In this document: positions 1 to 9,269 of the stretch, piece after piece
How the letters are laid out: the number at the start of each line of letters is the position of its first letter
Numbering within the stretch: position 1 is the first letter of the stretch
Origin: Elusimicrobiota bacterium
GTDB lineage: Bacteria > Elusimicrobiota > Endomicrobiia > Endomicrobiales > Endomicrobiaceae
DNA: 48,982 nt
Direction of reading: 5' to 3'
Assembly: GCA_017525905.1 (NCBI GenBank)
Contig: JAFXSD010000001.1
Span: 1-48,982, forward strand
Notes under the pieces: generated by a model
What the model saw: only the letters and a program-made list of their open reading frames with translations
The model's database searches: none
What the model was told of the DNA's origin: nothing
Program-made: the position numbers and the translations under genes

Positions 1-3000
1 GATCCTTATTCGTTCCAACAAGAATCGCGGTTTGTTTTCGATGATTCTTTAATAGTGTGCGAAAAAGGGAATTTGTATAAACCTGATACCCGCGACTCCG
101 CACCGTTTGTTCCTAAATCGATAGTTGTAGATTTAAGAAAATTAGATTCCGTTGAAACCGCAAAACCGCCGATTTTAAAAAAGAGTCAAAGACCGGTTAT
201 TTATGAGTTGCATGTCGGTGGTTTTACAGCATTAAAAGAAGATTTGCCGCCGGAACAACGAGGCAGATTACAAGGTCTTGCCGATGATAAAGTTATTGAA
301 CATTTGAAATCAATAGGAATAAATACCGTGGAAGTTCAACCGATTCAATCCGATGCTAACGATCCGTATTCTCATCAAAGAGGTTTAAGAAATAATTCCG
401 GTTATCAAACGGTAACATTTTTTGCTTTGAACCCGGATTTCGGCGATCCGTTAAGACCGCAGGAAAATTTAATAACTTTAAAAGAAACTATAAGAAAATT
501 AAGTAAAAACGGTATCCGGTTCGGAATGGATGTTGTTGATAATCATACAGGAGAAGGTTCGGCAGCGACCGATCCGTCTTTATGTTACAGATTGTTGGAC
601 AATTCCACTTATTATTTGCTTCACCCCAAAAACAAAGCAAGTTATGATGATGCTTCTGGTTGCGGGAATGCATTTAATACAAACAACCCGGTAGTACTTA
701 ATATGATGACCAGATATAAAGAAATGTATGCTCTTATGGGTGTCCGTTTGTTTCGACATGATTTAATGGCGGCGGCGGCAAGAAATGAGGAAACAAGAGA
801 ATTTGATCCGAATTCGGAATATATGCAAATATTTAATAACAGCGCAATTCTTTCGGAAATCAAAGAAAAAGAAGGTATAGATGTGGTAGCTGAAGGGTAT
901 ATGGCAACCGGCGGTGTAAAAGGCGTAAGATCTTATTATACCGACGATTTTCGACAAGATATTTTTACATGGAACAGCGGAATAAGAGAAGCAATTCGCA
1001 ATTTTATAATGGGGCGATCCGGGCCCGGCTCTATTGCTTCGGCTATAGCTGAGCCCAACGGGATAGGAATCAGAGCACAACCTTATGTTTATTATATGGG
1101 TTCACACGACGGTCATCCTTATGCACAGCTTTTGGCTGTTCGCGAAAAAAATAATCTTGATAACGGATGGAACAATAACGACGGCCCTAACGAGTATGGT
1201 ATGGGTTTGGGATACGATAATGAACATATAGCCGAATATGTCGCTGCGGCCATGACCATTTTATCTTTTTGTCAAGGTCCTGTAATGTTTTCCATGGGTG
1301 ATGAATTTTTAAGAACACAGCACGGGAACAATAATCCGTATAATCAGAGTAACGAATATTTGAATATGCGGTGGGATAATCAGGCGCCTTTGGCAAAGTA
1401 TATGGGAGCACTTGCACAATATCGTTTAAAACATCCTTCTCTCGACAGTTCCAGAGGAGAACCTTTTTCCGGAAAAGTTGTAAATAAGTTCGGTGATCAA
1501 GATATTACATGGTTGAAACCAAACGGCCGTGAAGCAGGCCCTGAAGATTGGCAGAAACAATATTTCGGTTTTATGGTTTCGGGAGATCGTCTCAGCGAAT
1601 ATGGTATTTTTGATGACGATACTGTTGTTTTGATGAATATGTCGGATACTCCTATTCATTGGCAACTCCCTCCTTCCATGAAAACAACTCCGTGGCGAGT
1701 TTATTGTTCAACAAGAGATTTGGATTTGTCGGAACAAGGGAATGAAGTTTATAACAATGTGTATGTTGTAATGCCGGGTGAGGCTGTTGTTTTATATAAA
1801 GCCGATGAAGGAGAAACGGAAGAGGAAATGCTTTTAAAGGTTTCTTTTACCATATCATATCCGGATTTTATTGAAAATATAAAATTTGTACCGTTGAAAA
1901 ATGCATTACGCGGCATTTATTCGGTATTTGTTGTACCTTTTTTAGAACTTGGTGATATGATGTCAATTGTAAGCGGAACAAAAACACAACAAGAATTTCT
2001 CAAACAACATAAACAATATATAAACGGAAGCAAACATTTACAACTTTTTATGGAAAAAAGGTTATCATTTATAATAAAAGCTACCGCCTTGGTAGGCGGT
2101 ACATCTTTAACGGGAAAAATCGTCAATTATATTTTGCATATGTTTAATAATATCGAAGTTTCCGTATTTTTTTTTATTGAACAAATAAAAATTTTGGCAA
2201 GAACTTTCATAATGAAATGGCAAATGAAACAACTTGATGATACAATCTATGTAATAAATGCTCCGGAATATAATAGTATTATTCGAACAAGAGCAGAAGA
2301 ACTTTCTGCAATGGGTGTTAAAGTCGTTGTTATAGCAAACCATATTGACGACAATTATTTTCCGGAAATCTTAAAACAAGACGAAACTTTAGGTTTTACA
2401 ACGATAAAAATGCCGGTCAACAAAAATATTGACGTATATTTTACTTCAATTTTAAGGAATGCCGAATCCACCGATATTTTTGATGCTTTAAGTAATAACG
2501 GTGAAAACAGAATTATATTTGAAGAGAGAGTTAAAGAAGATGAAAACATAAAAGTTTTGCCCGGGCGGTTGGACAATATAATTGCAGTAAATCCAGATAT
2601 GCCGATATTTGAAAATATTGATACGGCATTACAGTCTGCCAGAAGTGAAGAACGTGTGAGAGCAATGAAAAAAATGCCTGTAAATATGGACTATATTTTT
2701 GAAGACGAACTCTCTTCTTTTGAAACCATAAAAAGCAGGGTAGCCGAAACCGTGAATAAAAATTTCGATACAATAGTGGTATCGAGCCGTTTAGCCGCAA
2801 ACAAATTACAATTTTTAGTTAAACAAGCTCATAACAAAAATATTAAAGTAATACTTACTCACGAAATTACAAATGCCGACATGAATTCCGACATATCTTC
2901 TTTAATCGACAAAATGGCTTCTTCAAAATCCGTGATTAACGGACAAGAATTTATTGCGGTTGAGGGAGTAATTTTAAGTTTTGAAAAAGTTGATACAAAC

Positions 3001-4140
3001 GATGCGGTTGCTGTTCAAAATGTTGAAAATTTCGTAAAAAAAACAGAAAAAGTTTTAAATACCATAACTCGTTCAGGTTATATCGGTATTCATCTTGATA
3101 AAGAAAACAAAATGTCCGATTTCAAATTTAAAAATGAAGATATAGTAAATGTAACATTTGCGGATATGAACGATATACAATCTTATCCTAAAGATGCAAC
3201 GGTACTATTTTATTTAGATAAAAATTCTGTTTCCCCCGACAGTATAATGCCGTCGGATATGGCAAACATAATAAAAAGATTTGAAAAAGTGAAAACGGTT
3301 ATAATTCCCGGTTGGCTTGTGGATTTTGCTGAACATTCAAATGACGGGTTTAGTTTTAATCCTGCAAAATTTTTGAGAGCACGACTCGGAAACAGGAGCC
3401 GGATAGCTTCATCTTTGTCCGAAGCTTTGGAAAAAGGAAGATTTGCTTCCATAGAAAAAGGATATTATGTACAAGAAGAAAGTTTAGATATTTGCTACAA
3501 GCTACTTTCGGCAGTAAGAAAAGGTGAACCGGTTGATGATAAACTGATAGAAGAAATATTAAATGTTTCCGTAAGTTATAAATCGTTGGCAGGCAAAACA
3601 AGAGAAATAAAACTTGCCGAAACACCGATAATAAAAGGAGAATTGCTTGACGTTTTAATCAATTATAAAAATGAGCAGGAAGGTAAAATTGTTTTAAAAC
3701 AATTTAGTGCCATAGTACAAGGTATTCTTGAAAATTCGGAATTTAAAAAATACGTAAAGAGAGAATATTCAAACAGCGACGATTTTGAAAACTATGCTTT
3801 AGCTTTGGTTGAAGCAAGATTACTATGCCTTGATGCAGGAATAGAAGTAAAGAAAACTTACGGCAAAGATGAAGTACCTTATATAGATGCTTTAGAAAAA
3901 GTTGCCGGGGTAAAAATTGACGGGTTGTCCGACACAAATAACAATCGTCCTTTAAGAGAACAAATAAATATTTTGTTTGGAACAATAAATGATTCGGAAA
4001 CCAAACCGCAAGATAAAGCGTTAGCTTTGGCAGACTTGTTGCAATTGTTAGCTGTGGATGTTCCGGAAATTGATATTACACAAATATTAATAAACAGAGA
4101 AGAAGTAAAAAATATCAAGGCTATTTTGTCCGCAGCCTAA
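1..4140 (+). CDS. GH13 debranching-type (GlgX/isoamylase-like) enzyme with long unknown C-terminal region; 5' end outside window
   Basis: The reading frame is open from base 1, so the true start lies upstream; the GTG at base 55 is internal. Counting from base 1, 1379 residues are visible. The first ~600 form a GH13 barrel of the glycogen-debranching/isoamylase type: the beta-3 motif DVVDNHT, the nucleophile Asp in LFRHDLM (codon 760-762), the acid/base Glu in VVAEGYM (892-894) and the transition-state Asp in GSHDGH (1108-1110) are all present. A GDEF-RTQ-GNNN block typical of GlgX follows. It should hydrolyse alpha-1,6 or related alpha-glucan linkages. From about base 1820 the protein continues for ~770 residues I cannot assign: first a hydrophobic helical stretch (1840-2230), then alternating strand/helix sequence. 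Normal GlgX is about 650-700 residues, so this is a fusion or part of a very large protein. The GH13 assignment is firm; substrate and C-terminal role are unknown. Confidence 0.85.
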   Translation, partial: DPYSFQQESRFVFDDSLIVCEKGNLYKPDTRDSAPFVPKSIVVDLRKLDSVETAKPPILKKSQRPVIYELHVGGFTALKEDLPPEQRGRLQGLADDKVIEHLKSIGINTVEVQPIQSDANDPYSHQRGLRNNSGYQTVTFFALNPDFGDPLRPQENLITLKETIRKLSKNGIRFGMDVVDNHTGEGSAATDPSLCYRLLDNSTYYLLHPKNKASYDDASGCGNAFNTNNPVVLNMMTRYKEMYALMGVRLFRHDLMAAAARNEETREFDPNSEYMQIFNNSAILSEIKEKEGIDVVAEGYMATGGVKGVRSYYTDDFRQDIFTWNSGIREAIRNFIMGRSGPGSIASAIAEPNGIGIRAQPYVYYMGSHDGHPYAQLLAVREKNNLDNGWNNNDGPNEYGMGLGYDNEHIAEYVAAAMTILSFCQGPVMFSMGDEFLRTQHGNNNPYNQSNEYLNMRWDNQAPLAKYMGALAQYRLKHPSLDSSRGEPFSGKVVNKFGDQDITWLKPNGREAGPEDWQKQYFGFMVSGDRLSEYGIFDDDTVVLMNMSDTPIHWQLPPSMKTTPWRVYCSTRDLDLSEQGNEVYNNVYVVMPGEAVVLYKADEGETEEEMLLKVSFTISYPDFIENIKFVPLKNALRGIYSVFVVPFLELGDMMSIVSGTKTQQEFLKQHKQYINGSKHLQLFMEKRLSFIIKATALVGGTSLTGKIVNYILHMFNNIEVSVFFFIEQIKILARTFIMKWQMKQLDDTIYVINAPEYNSIIRTRAEELSAMGVKVVVIANHIDDNYFPEILKQDETLGFTTIKMPVNKNIDVYFTSILRNAESTDIFDALSNNGENRIIFEERVKEDENIKVLPGRLDNIIAVNPDMPIFENIDTALQSARSEERVRAMKKMPVNMDYIFEDELSSFETIKSRVAETVNKNFDTIVVSSRLAANKLQFLVKQAHNKNIKVILTHEITNADMNSDISSLIDKMASSKSVINGQEFIAVEGVILSFEKVDTNDAVAVQNVENFVKKTEKVLNTITRSGYIGIHLDKENKMSDFKFKNEDIVNVTFADMNDIQSYPKDATVLFYLDKNSVSPDSIMPSDMANIIKRFEKVKTVIIPGWLVDFAEHSNDGFSFNPAKFLRARLGNRSRIASSLSEALEKGRFASIEKGYYVQEESLDICYKLLSAVRKGEPVDDKLIEEILNVSVSYKSLAGKTREIKLAETPIIKGELLDVLINYKNEQEGKIVLKQFSAIVQGILENSEFKKYVKREYSNSDDFENYALALVEARLLCLDAGIEVKKTYGKDEVPYIDALEKVAGVKIDGLSDTNNNRPLREQINILFGTINDSETKPQDKALALADLLQLLAVDVPEIDITQILINREEVKNIKAILSAA

Positions 4141-4250
4141 AAATTATAATAATTTCTCAGTAAAACGGATTTGTCTTTTAAATTCTAACTTTGTATTCAT
4201 CTCAATCTGGTACCAATCGTTACATCTTTTTTTCAGCGGTGTATTTGCTA

Positions 4251-4292
4251 AAAAAGAGCTCTTTTTCCCGACGATTTATCGGGCTGTTTTTT
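4251..4292 (+). terminator. Terminator after the GH13 gene
   Basis: Two structures lie in tandem. A perfect 16-base palindrome (AAAAAGAGCTCTTTTT, 4251-4266) is followed by a hairpin with stem CCCGA/TCGGG (4267-4283) and a run of six T after CTG. The second fits an intrinsic terminator for the upstream gene. The 110 bases before it (4141-4250) hold nothing I recognise. Confidence 0.65.
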
Positions 4293-4295
4293 AGT

Positions 4296-4323
4296 TTGCA
4301 ATAGCAGTAATTTTTGATATAAT
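4296..4323 (+). promoter_or_regulatory. Sigma-70-type promoter for the GtrA cassette
   Basis: TTGCAA (4296-4301) and TATAAT (4318-4323) are separated by 16 bases. They sit just after the terminator and 35 bases before the ATG of the first cassette gene, whose Shine-Dalgarno GGAG precedes the start. Confidence 0.6.
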
Positions 4324-4357
4324 AAAAAAGAATTTTTTGTCAACGGAGTGAAGAAAA

Positions 4358-5992
4358 ATGGCGATAAAAGAAATAGTGAAAAAAGGATTTTCATATATAG
4401 GCGGGTTAAATGGTATTTTGTTTATTTTATATACTGTTTTAATCTTTTCGTCGTATGCGTTTATTTCAAAAAACACAATAATTGAAGATTTTTCACTTTC
4501 TGTTTCAGGCTTTCATACAGCTATGTTTATACGAAGTGTCGGAATCATCACGTTTTTATCGCTTTTTATTTGTCCTTTTATTTTGAAAAAATTTAATTGT
4601 ATTTCAATTCCTAAAACTGAAGAAACTTATCATACAATTTGGTTCTTTTATTTTTTTGTTGCTGTTTTTGCAGTGTTATTCCTACACTACATAGCATATT
4701 ATCCGGGCGGTTTTTCGCAAGATTCCTTTGTTCAATATAAGCAGGCTGTTTCAAATCAATATGGAGACTGGCATCCCGTTTTTCACACTCTTTTTGCAAT
4801 TAAGCTTCCTCTTTTGATTACGGGTGGATGGATCGGATCTGTTGTTTTGTTTCAAATCATTGTTTTCTCAATGGTTTTGGCATATGCGATATATCAACTG
4901 CTTCGTTTTACAGGGATTCGTTTTGCGATAGGCAGTTTAATATTTATTTTGCTCAATCCTACGACAAGTAATGTTTTGATGTTTCCTTGGAAAGACACCT
5001 CTTTTATGATTGGTGCGATTTTACTTATGACGTTTGCGATGCAAATATTTTTTACAAACGGGGAATGGTGTTCTAAAAAAAGGAATATTGTTCTTTTAAT
5101 CATTACCATTTCTTTTACGACGCTGTTTCGGCATAATGCTGTTTTGTTTACTTTGCCGTGTCTGTTTGCAATTGCTTTTTCACTTAAGAAAAAGCAAGTT
5201 GCTATCATTTCTTTAACGGTACTTTTGATTGTTTTGGGAATAAAGTATCCGCTTTATAATGCTATGAATGTAAAAAAGCCCAATGCCAGACAAGTTGAAA
5301 CATTGGGGCTGCCTATGACAGTGATTGGTGCCATAGCAAAATATGATTTTGATGTATTGGATGAGGAAACAAAAGATTTTGTTTTAAAGGTAGCACCGCG
5401 AGAAATATGGGACGAGACCTATGTTTACGGCAGTTTTAATGTTGTCAAATTCAGGAGAACAGAAACAAACTGTGATGTAATTGAAGAATATGGCACTCAA
5501 AAGGTCCTTTCCATGATGATGAAATGTTTTAAAGCATCGCCCGTTCATGCAACGCTTAGCCTTATTCGTCTTACGGATGGTGTATATAGTTTAAATGACG
5601 ACTATTTATATGGCGTTATTCCCAATGTGGATGCTAATGATGTAGGAATTAAGGAAGGCGGAGTGTCATTTCTTAAAACATTAAATTATTATTATACTGC
5701 GATTACAACTACAATTTTTCCGCATTTGTTTACGTTTGTTGGAACAGTTCATTTTGTTTTCATAGCCATGATTCTTGCTAAATTTAAGTTTAATCGATGG
5801 AATGATTTGAAAACGATTTTCTATATTCTTCCTGTCTTTGTTTATAATTTCGGTTCGATGTTACTGTTATCTCATTACGGAGATGTTTATCGCTATTTTT
5901 ACTATACTTTTATGTTGGTGCCAATACTTTTGGCAATTTTATTGATAAATCGTGAAGAAAGGAGTTCAAGTAGTCAAGCACTTGAAAAATAA
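4358..5992 (+). CDS. DUF6020-type polytopic membrane protein, probable GT-C-fold glycosyltransferase
   Basis: This is a 544-residue protein with about ten or more hydrophobic segments. An early loop carries YYPGGFSQDSFVQYKQA followed by DWHPVFHTL, an acidic-residue loop of the kind seen in GT-C enzymes that use lipid-linked sugars; FPWKD and LFRHNA motifs follow. The pattern matches proteins annotated DUF6020 in Firmicutes polysaccharide loci. I infer a membrane transferase acting on a polyprenyl-phosphate sugar, but the reaction is not shown by the sequence. It is first in a tight three-gene unit: its stop is 3 bases before the next ATG. By hand count about nine of fourteen arginines use CGN, against nearly all AGA in genes such as prs, which suggests transfer from another lineage. 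Confidence 0.6.
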   Translation: MAIKEIVKKGFSYIGGLNGILFILYTVLIFSSYAFISKNTIIEDFSLSVSGFHTAMFIRSVGIITFLSLFICPFILKKFNCISIPKTEETYHTIWFFYFFVAVFAVLFLHYIAYYPGGFSQDSFVQYKQAVSNQYGDWHPVFHTLFAIKLPLLITGGWIGSVVLFQIIVFSMVLAYAIYQLLRFTGIRFAIGSLIFILLNPTTSNVLMFPWKDTSFMIGAILLMTFAMQIFFTNGEWCSKKRNIVLLIITISFTTLFRHNAVLFTLPCLFAIAFSLKKKQVAIISLTVLLIVLGIKYPLYNAMNVKKPNARQVETLGLPMTVIGAIAKYDFDVLDEETKDFVLKVAPREIWDETYVYGSFNVVKFRRTETNCDVIEEYGTQKVLSMMMKCFKASPVHATLSLIRLTDGVYSLNDDYLYGVIPNVDANDVGIKEGGVSFLKTLNYYYTAITTTIFPHLFTFVGTVHFVFIAMILAKFKFNRWNDLKTIFYILPVFVYNFGSMLLLSHYGDVYRYFYYTFMLVPILLAILLINREERSSSSQALEK

Positions 5993-5995
5993 AAA

Positions 5996-7561
5996 ATGAA
6001 AAAAGTAATTGTAATTGGAGCCGGGCCTGCGGGCCTTACAGCAGCATACGAATTATTAAATAAATCAAAGGAATATGAAGTGACGGTTCTGGAGGAAAGT
6101 AATACGTTTGGAGGTATTTCTCGTACGGTTAATTACAAAGGAAATCGTATGGATATGGGCGGTCATAGATTTTTTTCTAAAGTGCCGGAAGTAAATGCAT
6201 GGTGGGAGAAAATGCTTCCAACGCAAGGTGCAATGCCGTTCGATGATGTGGAATTAAACCGTACATCCACGGTTAAGGACGGCGGACCGGATCCGGAAAA
6301 AGAAAACAGAGTAATGCTTCGCAGAAATCGCTTATCTCGTATTTACTTTAATCAAAAGTTTTTTGATTATCCTGTTTCGCTAAAATTCGAAACGATTAAA
6401 AACATGGGCTTTTTCACAACAATTGTGGTTGGTTTCAGTTATTTAAGAAGTATCTTTTTTAAAAGAAAGGAAAAGTCATTAGAAGATTTTTATATCAATC
6501 GTTTTGGAAAAAAATTGTATTCCATGTTTTTCGAAAATTATACGGAAAATTTATGGGGAGTTCATCCAAGAGAAATATCGCCTGAATGGGGAGCTCAAAG
6601 GGTGAAAGGATTATCTATTACTGCGGTTTTGAAAGATATGTTTGGTAAGATGTTTCATAAGAAAAACAGAAAAGTAGAAACTTCTTTGATAGAAGAATTT
6701 GCTTACCCAAAATTTGGTCCGGGTCAATTGTGGGAAATTACTGCATCCGAAATAGAAAAAATGGGCGGTACCATTATTCAAAATGCCAGGGTTGTCGGTT
6801 TGAAGAAACAAAATGAAGTCATCGATAGCGTTACTTATGAAAAAGACGGCAAGAAAATAACTATCTCCGGAGATTATGTGCTTTCTTCCATGCCTGTAAA
6901 AGATTTGGTGGAGGGACTTAATCAAGTTCCCCAAAATGTTTTGAAAATTGCAAGCGGCCTTCAATATCGAGATTATATGACGGTTGGTGTTTTGGTTTCC
7001 AAACTTGCATTAAAGAATGAAACAAAGATAAAAACCATCGGCAATATTGTGCCGGATAATTGGGTATATGTTCATGATAAAACGGTTAAAATGGGGCGTT
7101 TTCAAATTTATAATAACTGGTCTCCGTATATGGTAAAAGAAATTCAAAATCAGGTGTGGATCGGTCTTGAGTATTTTTGCAATGAAGGCGATGGAATGTG
7201 GAGTTTAGCCGACGAGGATTTTGCCAAACTCGGTATTTCTGAAATGGTTAAAATCGGAATGATTGCATCGGAAAGTGATGCTCTTGACAGCCATGTGGAG
7301 CGCGTTAAAAAGGCATATCCGGCTTATTTTGGAACGTATGATAAAATAGACGAAGTTCGTACCTATTTGGATAAAATACCGAATTTGTTTTGCATTGGCA
7401 GAAACGGTCAACATCGATATAATAATATTGATCACAGCATGTGTACGTCATTTGAAGCGGTAAAGAACATCTTGTCGGGCAGTACGAGTAAAGAAAATAT
7501 TTGGAATGTAAATACGGAAAAAGAATATCACGAAGAAAAGAAGGAAGAGAAGACTGCTTAA
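5996..7561 (+). CDS. NAD(P)/FAD-dependent oxidoreductase, UDP-galactopyranose mutase/protoporphyrinogen-oxidase-like
   Basis: This is a 521-residue flavoprotein. The N-terminus [20 protein letters not shown] is a dinucleotide-binding fold (GxGxxG), followed by an acidic strand end (VLEES) and GGISRTV, then the MGGHRFFSK motif common to this family. The C-terminus has the usual second FAD-contacting segment ([15 protein letters not shown]). Relatives lie in cell-surface polysaccharide loci next to GtrA genes and are thought to modify a nucleotide- or lipid-linked sugar; the exact substrate is unknown. The extreme C-terminus is a charged tail (EKKEEK). It is coupled to its neighbours, starting 3 bases after the upstream stop and ending directly against the next ATG. 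Frequent CGT/CGC codons mirror the upstream gene and support one acquired unit. Confidence 0.8.
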   Translation: MKKVIVIGAGPAGLTAAYELLNKSKEYEVTVLEESNTFGGISRTVNYKGNRMDMGGHRFFSKVPEVNAWWEKMLPTQGAMPFDDVELNRTSTVKDGGPDPEKENRVMLRRNRLSRIYFNQKFFDYPVSLKFETIKNMGFFTTIVVGFSYLRSIFFKRKEKSLEDFYINRFGKKLYSMFFENYTENLWGVHPREISPEWGAQRVKGLSITAVLKDMFGKMFHKKNRKVETSLIEEFAYPKFGPGQLWEITASEIEKMGGTIIQNARVVGLKKQNEVIDSVTYEKDGKKITISGDYVLSSMPVKDLVEGLNQVPQNVLKIASGLQYRDYMTVGVLVSKLALKNETKIKTIGNIVPDNWVYVHDKTVKMGRFQIYNNWSPYMVKEIQNQVWIGLEYFCNEGDGMWSLADEDFAKLGISEMVKIGMIASESDALDSHVERVKKAYPAYFGTYDKIDEVRTYLDKIPNLFCIGRNGQHRYNNIDHSMCTSFEAVKNILSGSTSKENIWNVNTEKEYHEEKKEEKTA

Positions 7562-8011
7562 ATGAAAGAATTTTGGGGATTGTTAAAAAAATTTGATATC
7601 AAAGGTATTTTGATAGAGCCTACTCATAATGGTTTTTTGCAGTTTATTCGCTATGCTTTTGTTGGCGGAATTGCTACTATTGTTGATTGGGGCTCTTTGT
7701 ATTTTCTTACCGAAAAATGCGGTATTATTTATTTTATTTCTGCGATATTTGCTTTTATTTTTGGACTTGTTACTAATTTTGTACTTTGTAAAATTTTGGT
7801 CTTTAAAGCTTCTGTTGCCAAAGTAAAGCCTTTTATGGAGTTTATTCATTATGGCATTATCGGGTTGATGGGGCTTGGAATTACTGAAATTATTTTGTGG
7901 TTTGGCACCATTTGTTTAGGCGTTCATTATATGCTTTCCAAGATATTTGCTACATTTATTGTTCTTTTTTGGAACTATATCGTCAGAAAAAAAATGTTAT
8001 ATGAAAATTAA
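7562..8011 (+). CDS. GtrA family membrane protein
   Basis: This 149-residue protein has four hydrophobic helices after a short soluble N-terminus. FIRYAFVGGIATIVDWGSLYF matches the first helix of GtrA/DPMS3 proteins, and the last helix ends with WNYIVRKK, a family signature. GtrA proteins are thought to help move or present polyprenyl-linked sugars during polysaccharide or teichoic-acid glycosylation. The start codon directly follows the upstream stop (TAAATG), so the cassette is translationally coupled. It is the last gene before a strong hairpin. The family is clear; the specific lipid-linked sugar cannot be read from sequence. Confidence 0.85.
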   Translation: MKEFWGLLKKFDIKGILIEPTHNGFLQFIRYAFVGGIATIVDWGSLYFLTEKCGIIYFISAIFAFIFGLVTNFVLCKILVFKASVAKVKPFMEFIHYGIIGLMGLGITEIILWFGTICLGVHYMLSKIFATFIVLFWNYIVRKKMLYEN

Positions 8012-8146
8012 CGATTAAGTATCGGAAGCAGTCGATGGAATGAAGATGTACCGTTTCACCTGCCTTCTCCGTTGTTTTTTGTTCTAAAGAGAGAGTCTTC
8101 TTCATTGCATATACTAAAGTATACAAATAGCGGTTTTATATAAATA

Positions 8147-8185
8147 AAAAACTTCATAACCTGAATATTCGGTTATGAAGTTTTT
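8147..8185. terminator. Bidirectional terminator between GtrA cassette and GGGtGRT operon
   Basis: A perfect 15-bp stem (AAAAACTTCATAACC / GGTTATGAAGTTTTT) encloses a 9-base loop, with A-tract and T-tract at the two ends. It can terminate the plus-strand cassette and the convergent minus-strand operon. The 135 bases before it (8012-8146) show no gene. Confidence 0.85.
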
Positions 8186-8212
8186 ATATTATTAAGTTTT
8201 AGTTGCTAAAAA

Positions 8213-9211
8213 TTATTTTGCTGCTTGTTCTACGGCAACGGCTACAGCAACAGATGCACCTACCATCGGGTTATTACCCATACCGATAAGTCCCATCATT
8301 TCAACATGAGCCGGAACTGAAGATGAACCTGCAAATTGTGCATCACCGTGCATTCTGCCCATAGTATCCGTCATACCGTAAGAAGCAGGACCTGCAGCCA
8401 TATTATCAGGATGCAATGTTCTTCCTGTTCCGCCGCCTGAAGCTACCGAGAAATATTTTTTACCGTTCTCAATTGCCCATTTTTTGTATGTGCCGGCAAC
8501 AGGGTGTTGGAATCTTGTCGGGTTTGTGGAATTTCCGGTAATGGAAACATCTACTCCCTCATGTATCATTATTGCTACACCTTCACTAACATCGTCTGCG
8601 CCATAACATTTAACTTTTGCTTTATCTCCGTCGGAAAAAGCTTTTTCGCTTACTATATTTAATTTTCCGGTATGATAATCATATTCGGTTTCAACTGCGG
8701 TAAAACCGTTAATTCTTGAAATTATGTATGCTGCATCTTTACCTAAACCGTTAAGAATAACTCTTAAAGGTTCTTTTCTAACTTTGTTTGCTGTTCTTGC
8801 AATACCGATAGCACCTTCTGCTGCTGCAAAAGATTCGTGACCTGCTAAGAAACAGAAACATTTTGTTTCTTCTCTAAGTAACATTGCTGCCAAATTTCCG
8901 TGACCTAAACCTACAGCTCTTTGGTCTGCAACGGAACCGGGAATACAAAATGCTTGAAGACCTATACCTATCAATTCTGCTGCTTTAGATGCTGTTTTTG
9001 CACCTTCTTTTATTGCTATTGCAGCACCTAATGTGTATGCCCAAACAGCATTTTCGAATGCTATTTGTTGAACGCCTTTAACTATGGCTTCAACATCAAT
9101 GCCTTTTGCGTTGCAAATTGCTTTTGCATCTTCCAAGTCTTTTATGCCGTACTTTTTCATACAGGCTTTAATTTTTTCTATTCTTCTTTCATATCCTTCA
9201 AATGTAACCAT
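8213..9211 (-). CDS. GGGtGRT protein (function unknown, anaerobe-associated)
   Basis: This 332-residue protein contains the defining block GGGTGRTLHPDNMAAGPAS near the C-terminus, followed by long glycine/methionine-rich conserved sequence (MGLIGMGNNPMVGA). It has no signal peptide or membrane helix. The family is highly conserved and found mostly in anaerobic bacteria, but I know of no established biochemical function. It is the second gene of a minus-strand operon, 58 bases downstream of a NifU-N-like Fe-S scaffold protein. The same pairing recurs in other anaerobes, which suggests a role tied to Fe-S or radical chemistry; that link is inference. The start ATG at 9211 is preceded by an AT-rich spacer with only a weak ribosome site. 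Confidence 0.85.
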   Translation of the reverse strand: MVTFEGYERRIEKIKACMKKYGIKDLEDAKAICNAKGIDVEAIVKGVQQIAFENAVWAYTLGAAIAIKEGAKTASKAAELIGIGLQAFCIPGSVADQRAVGLGHGNLAAMLLREETKCFCFLAGHESFAAAEGAIGIARTANKVRKEPLRVILNGLGKDAAYIISRINGFTAVETEYDYHTGKLNIVSEKAFSDGDKAKVKCYGADDVSEGVAIMIHEGVDVSITGNSTNPTRFQHPVAGTYKKWAIENGKKYFSVASGGGTGRTLHPDNMAAGPASYGMTDTMGRMHGDAQFAGSSSVPAHVEMMGLIGMGNNPMVGASVAVAVAVEQAAK

Positions 9212-9269
9212 ATTTTTACTCCGTTTAATATTTTAGTTTATAAACTTATAATTCTGTAACTTTGCCTTA

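Noticed and set aside
55..57. GTG at 55 as start of the GH13 protein.
   Set aside because: The frame is open to base 1 with GH13-like sequence upstream, so the gene is cut by the window.
488..863. Antisense open frames inside the GH13 gene, and similar ones across most genes.
   Set aside because: They are shadows of strongly conserved coding frames with no family similarity or ribosome sites.
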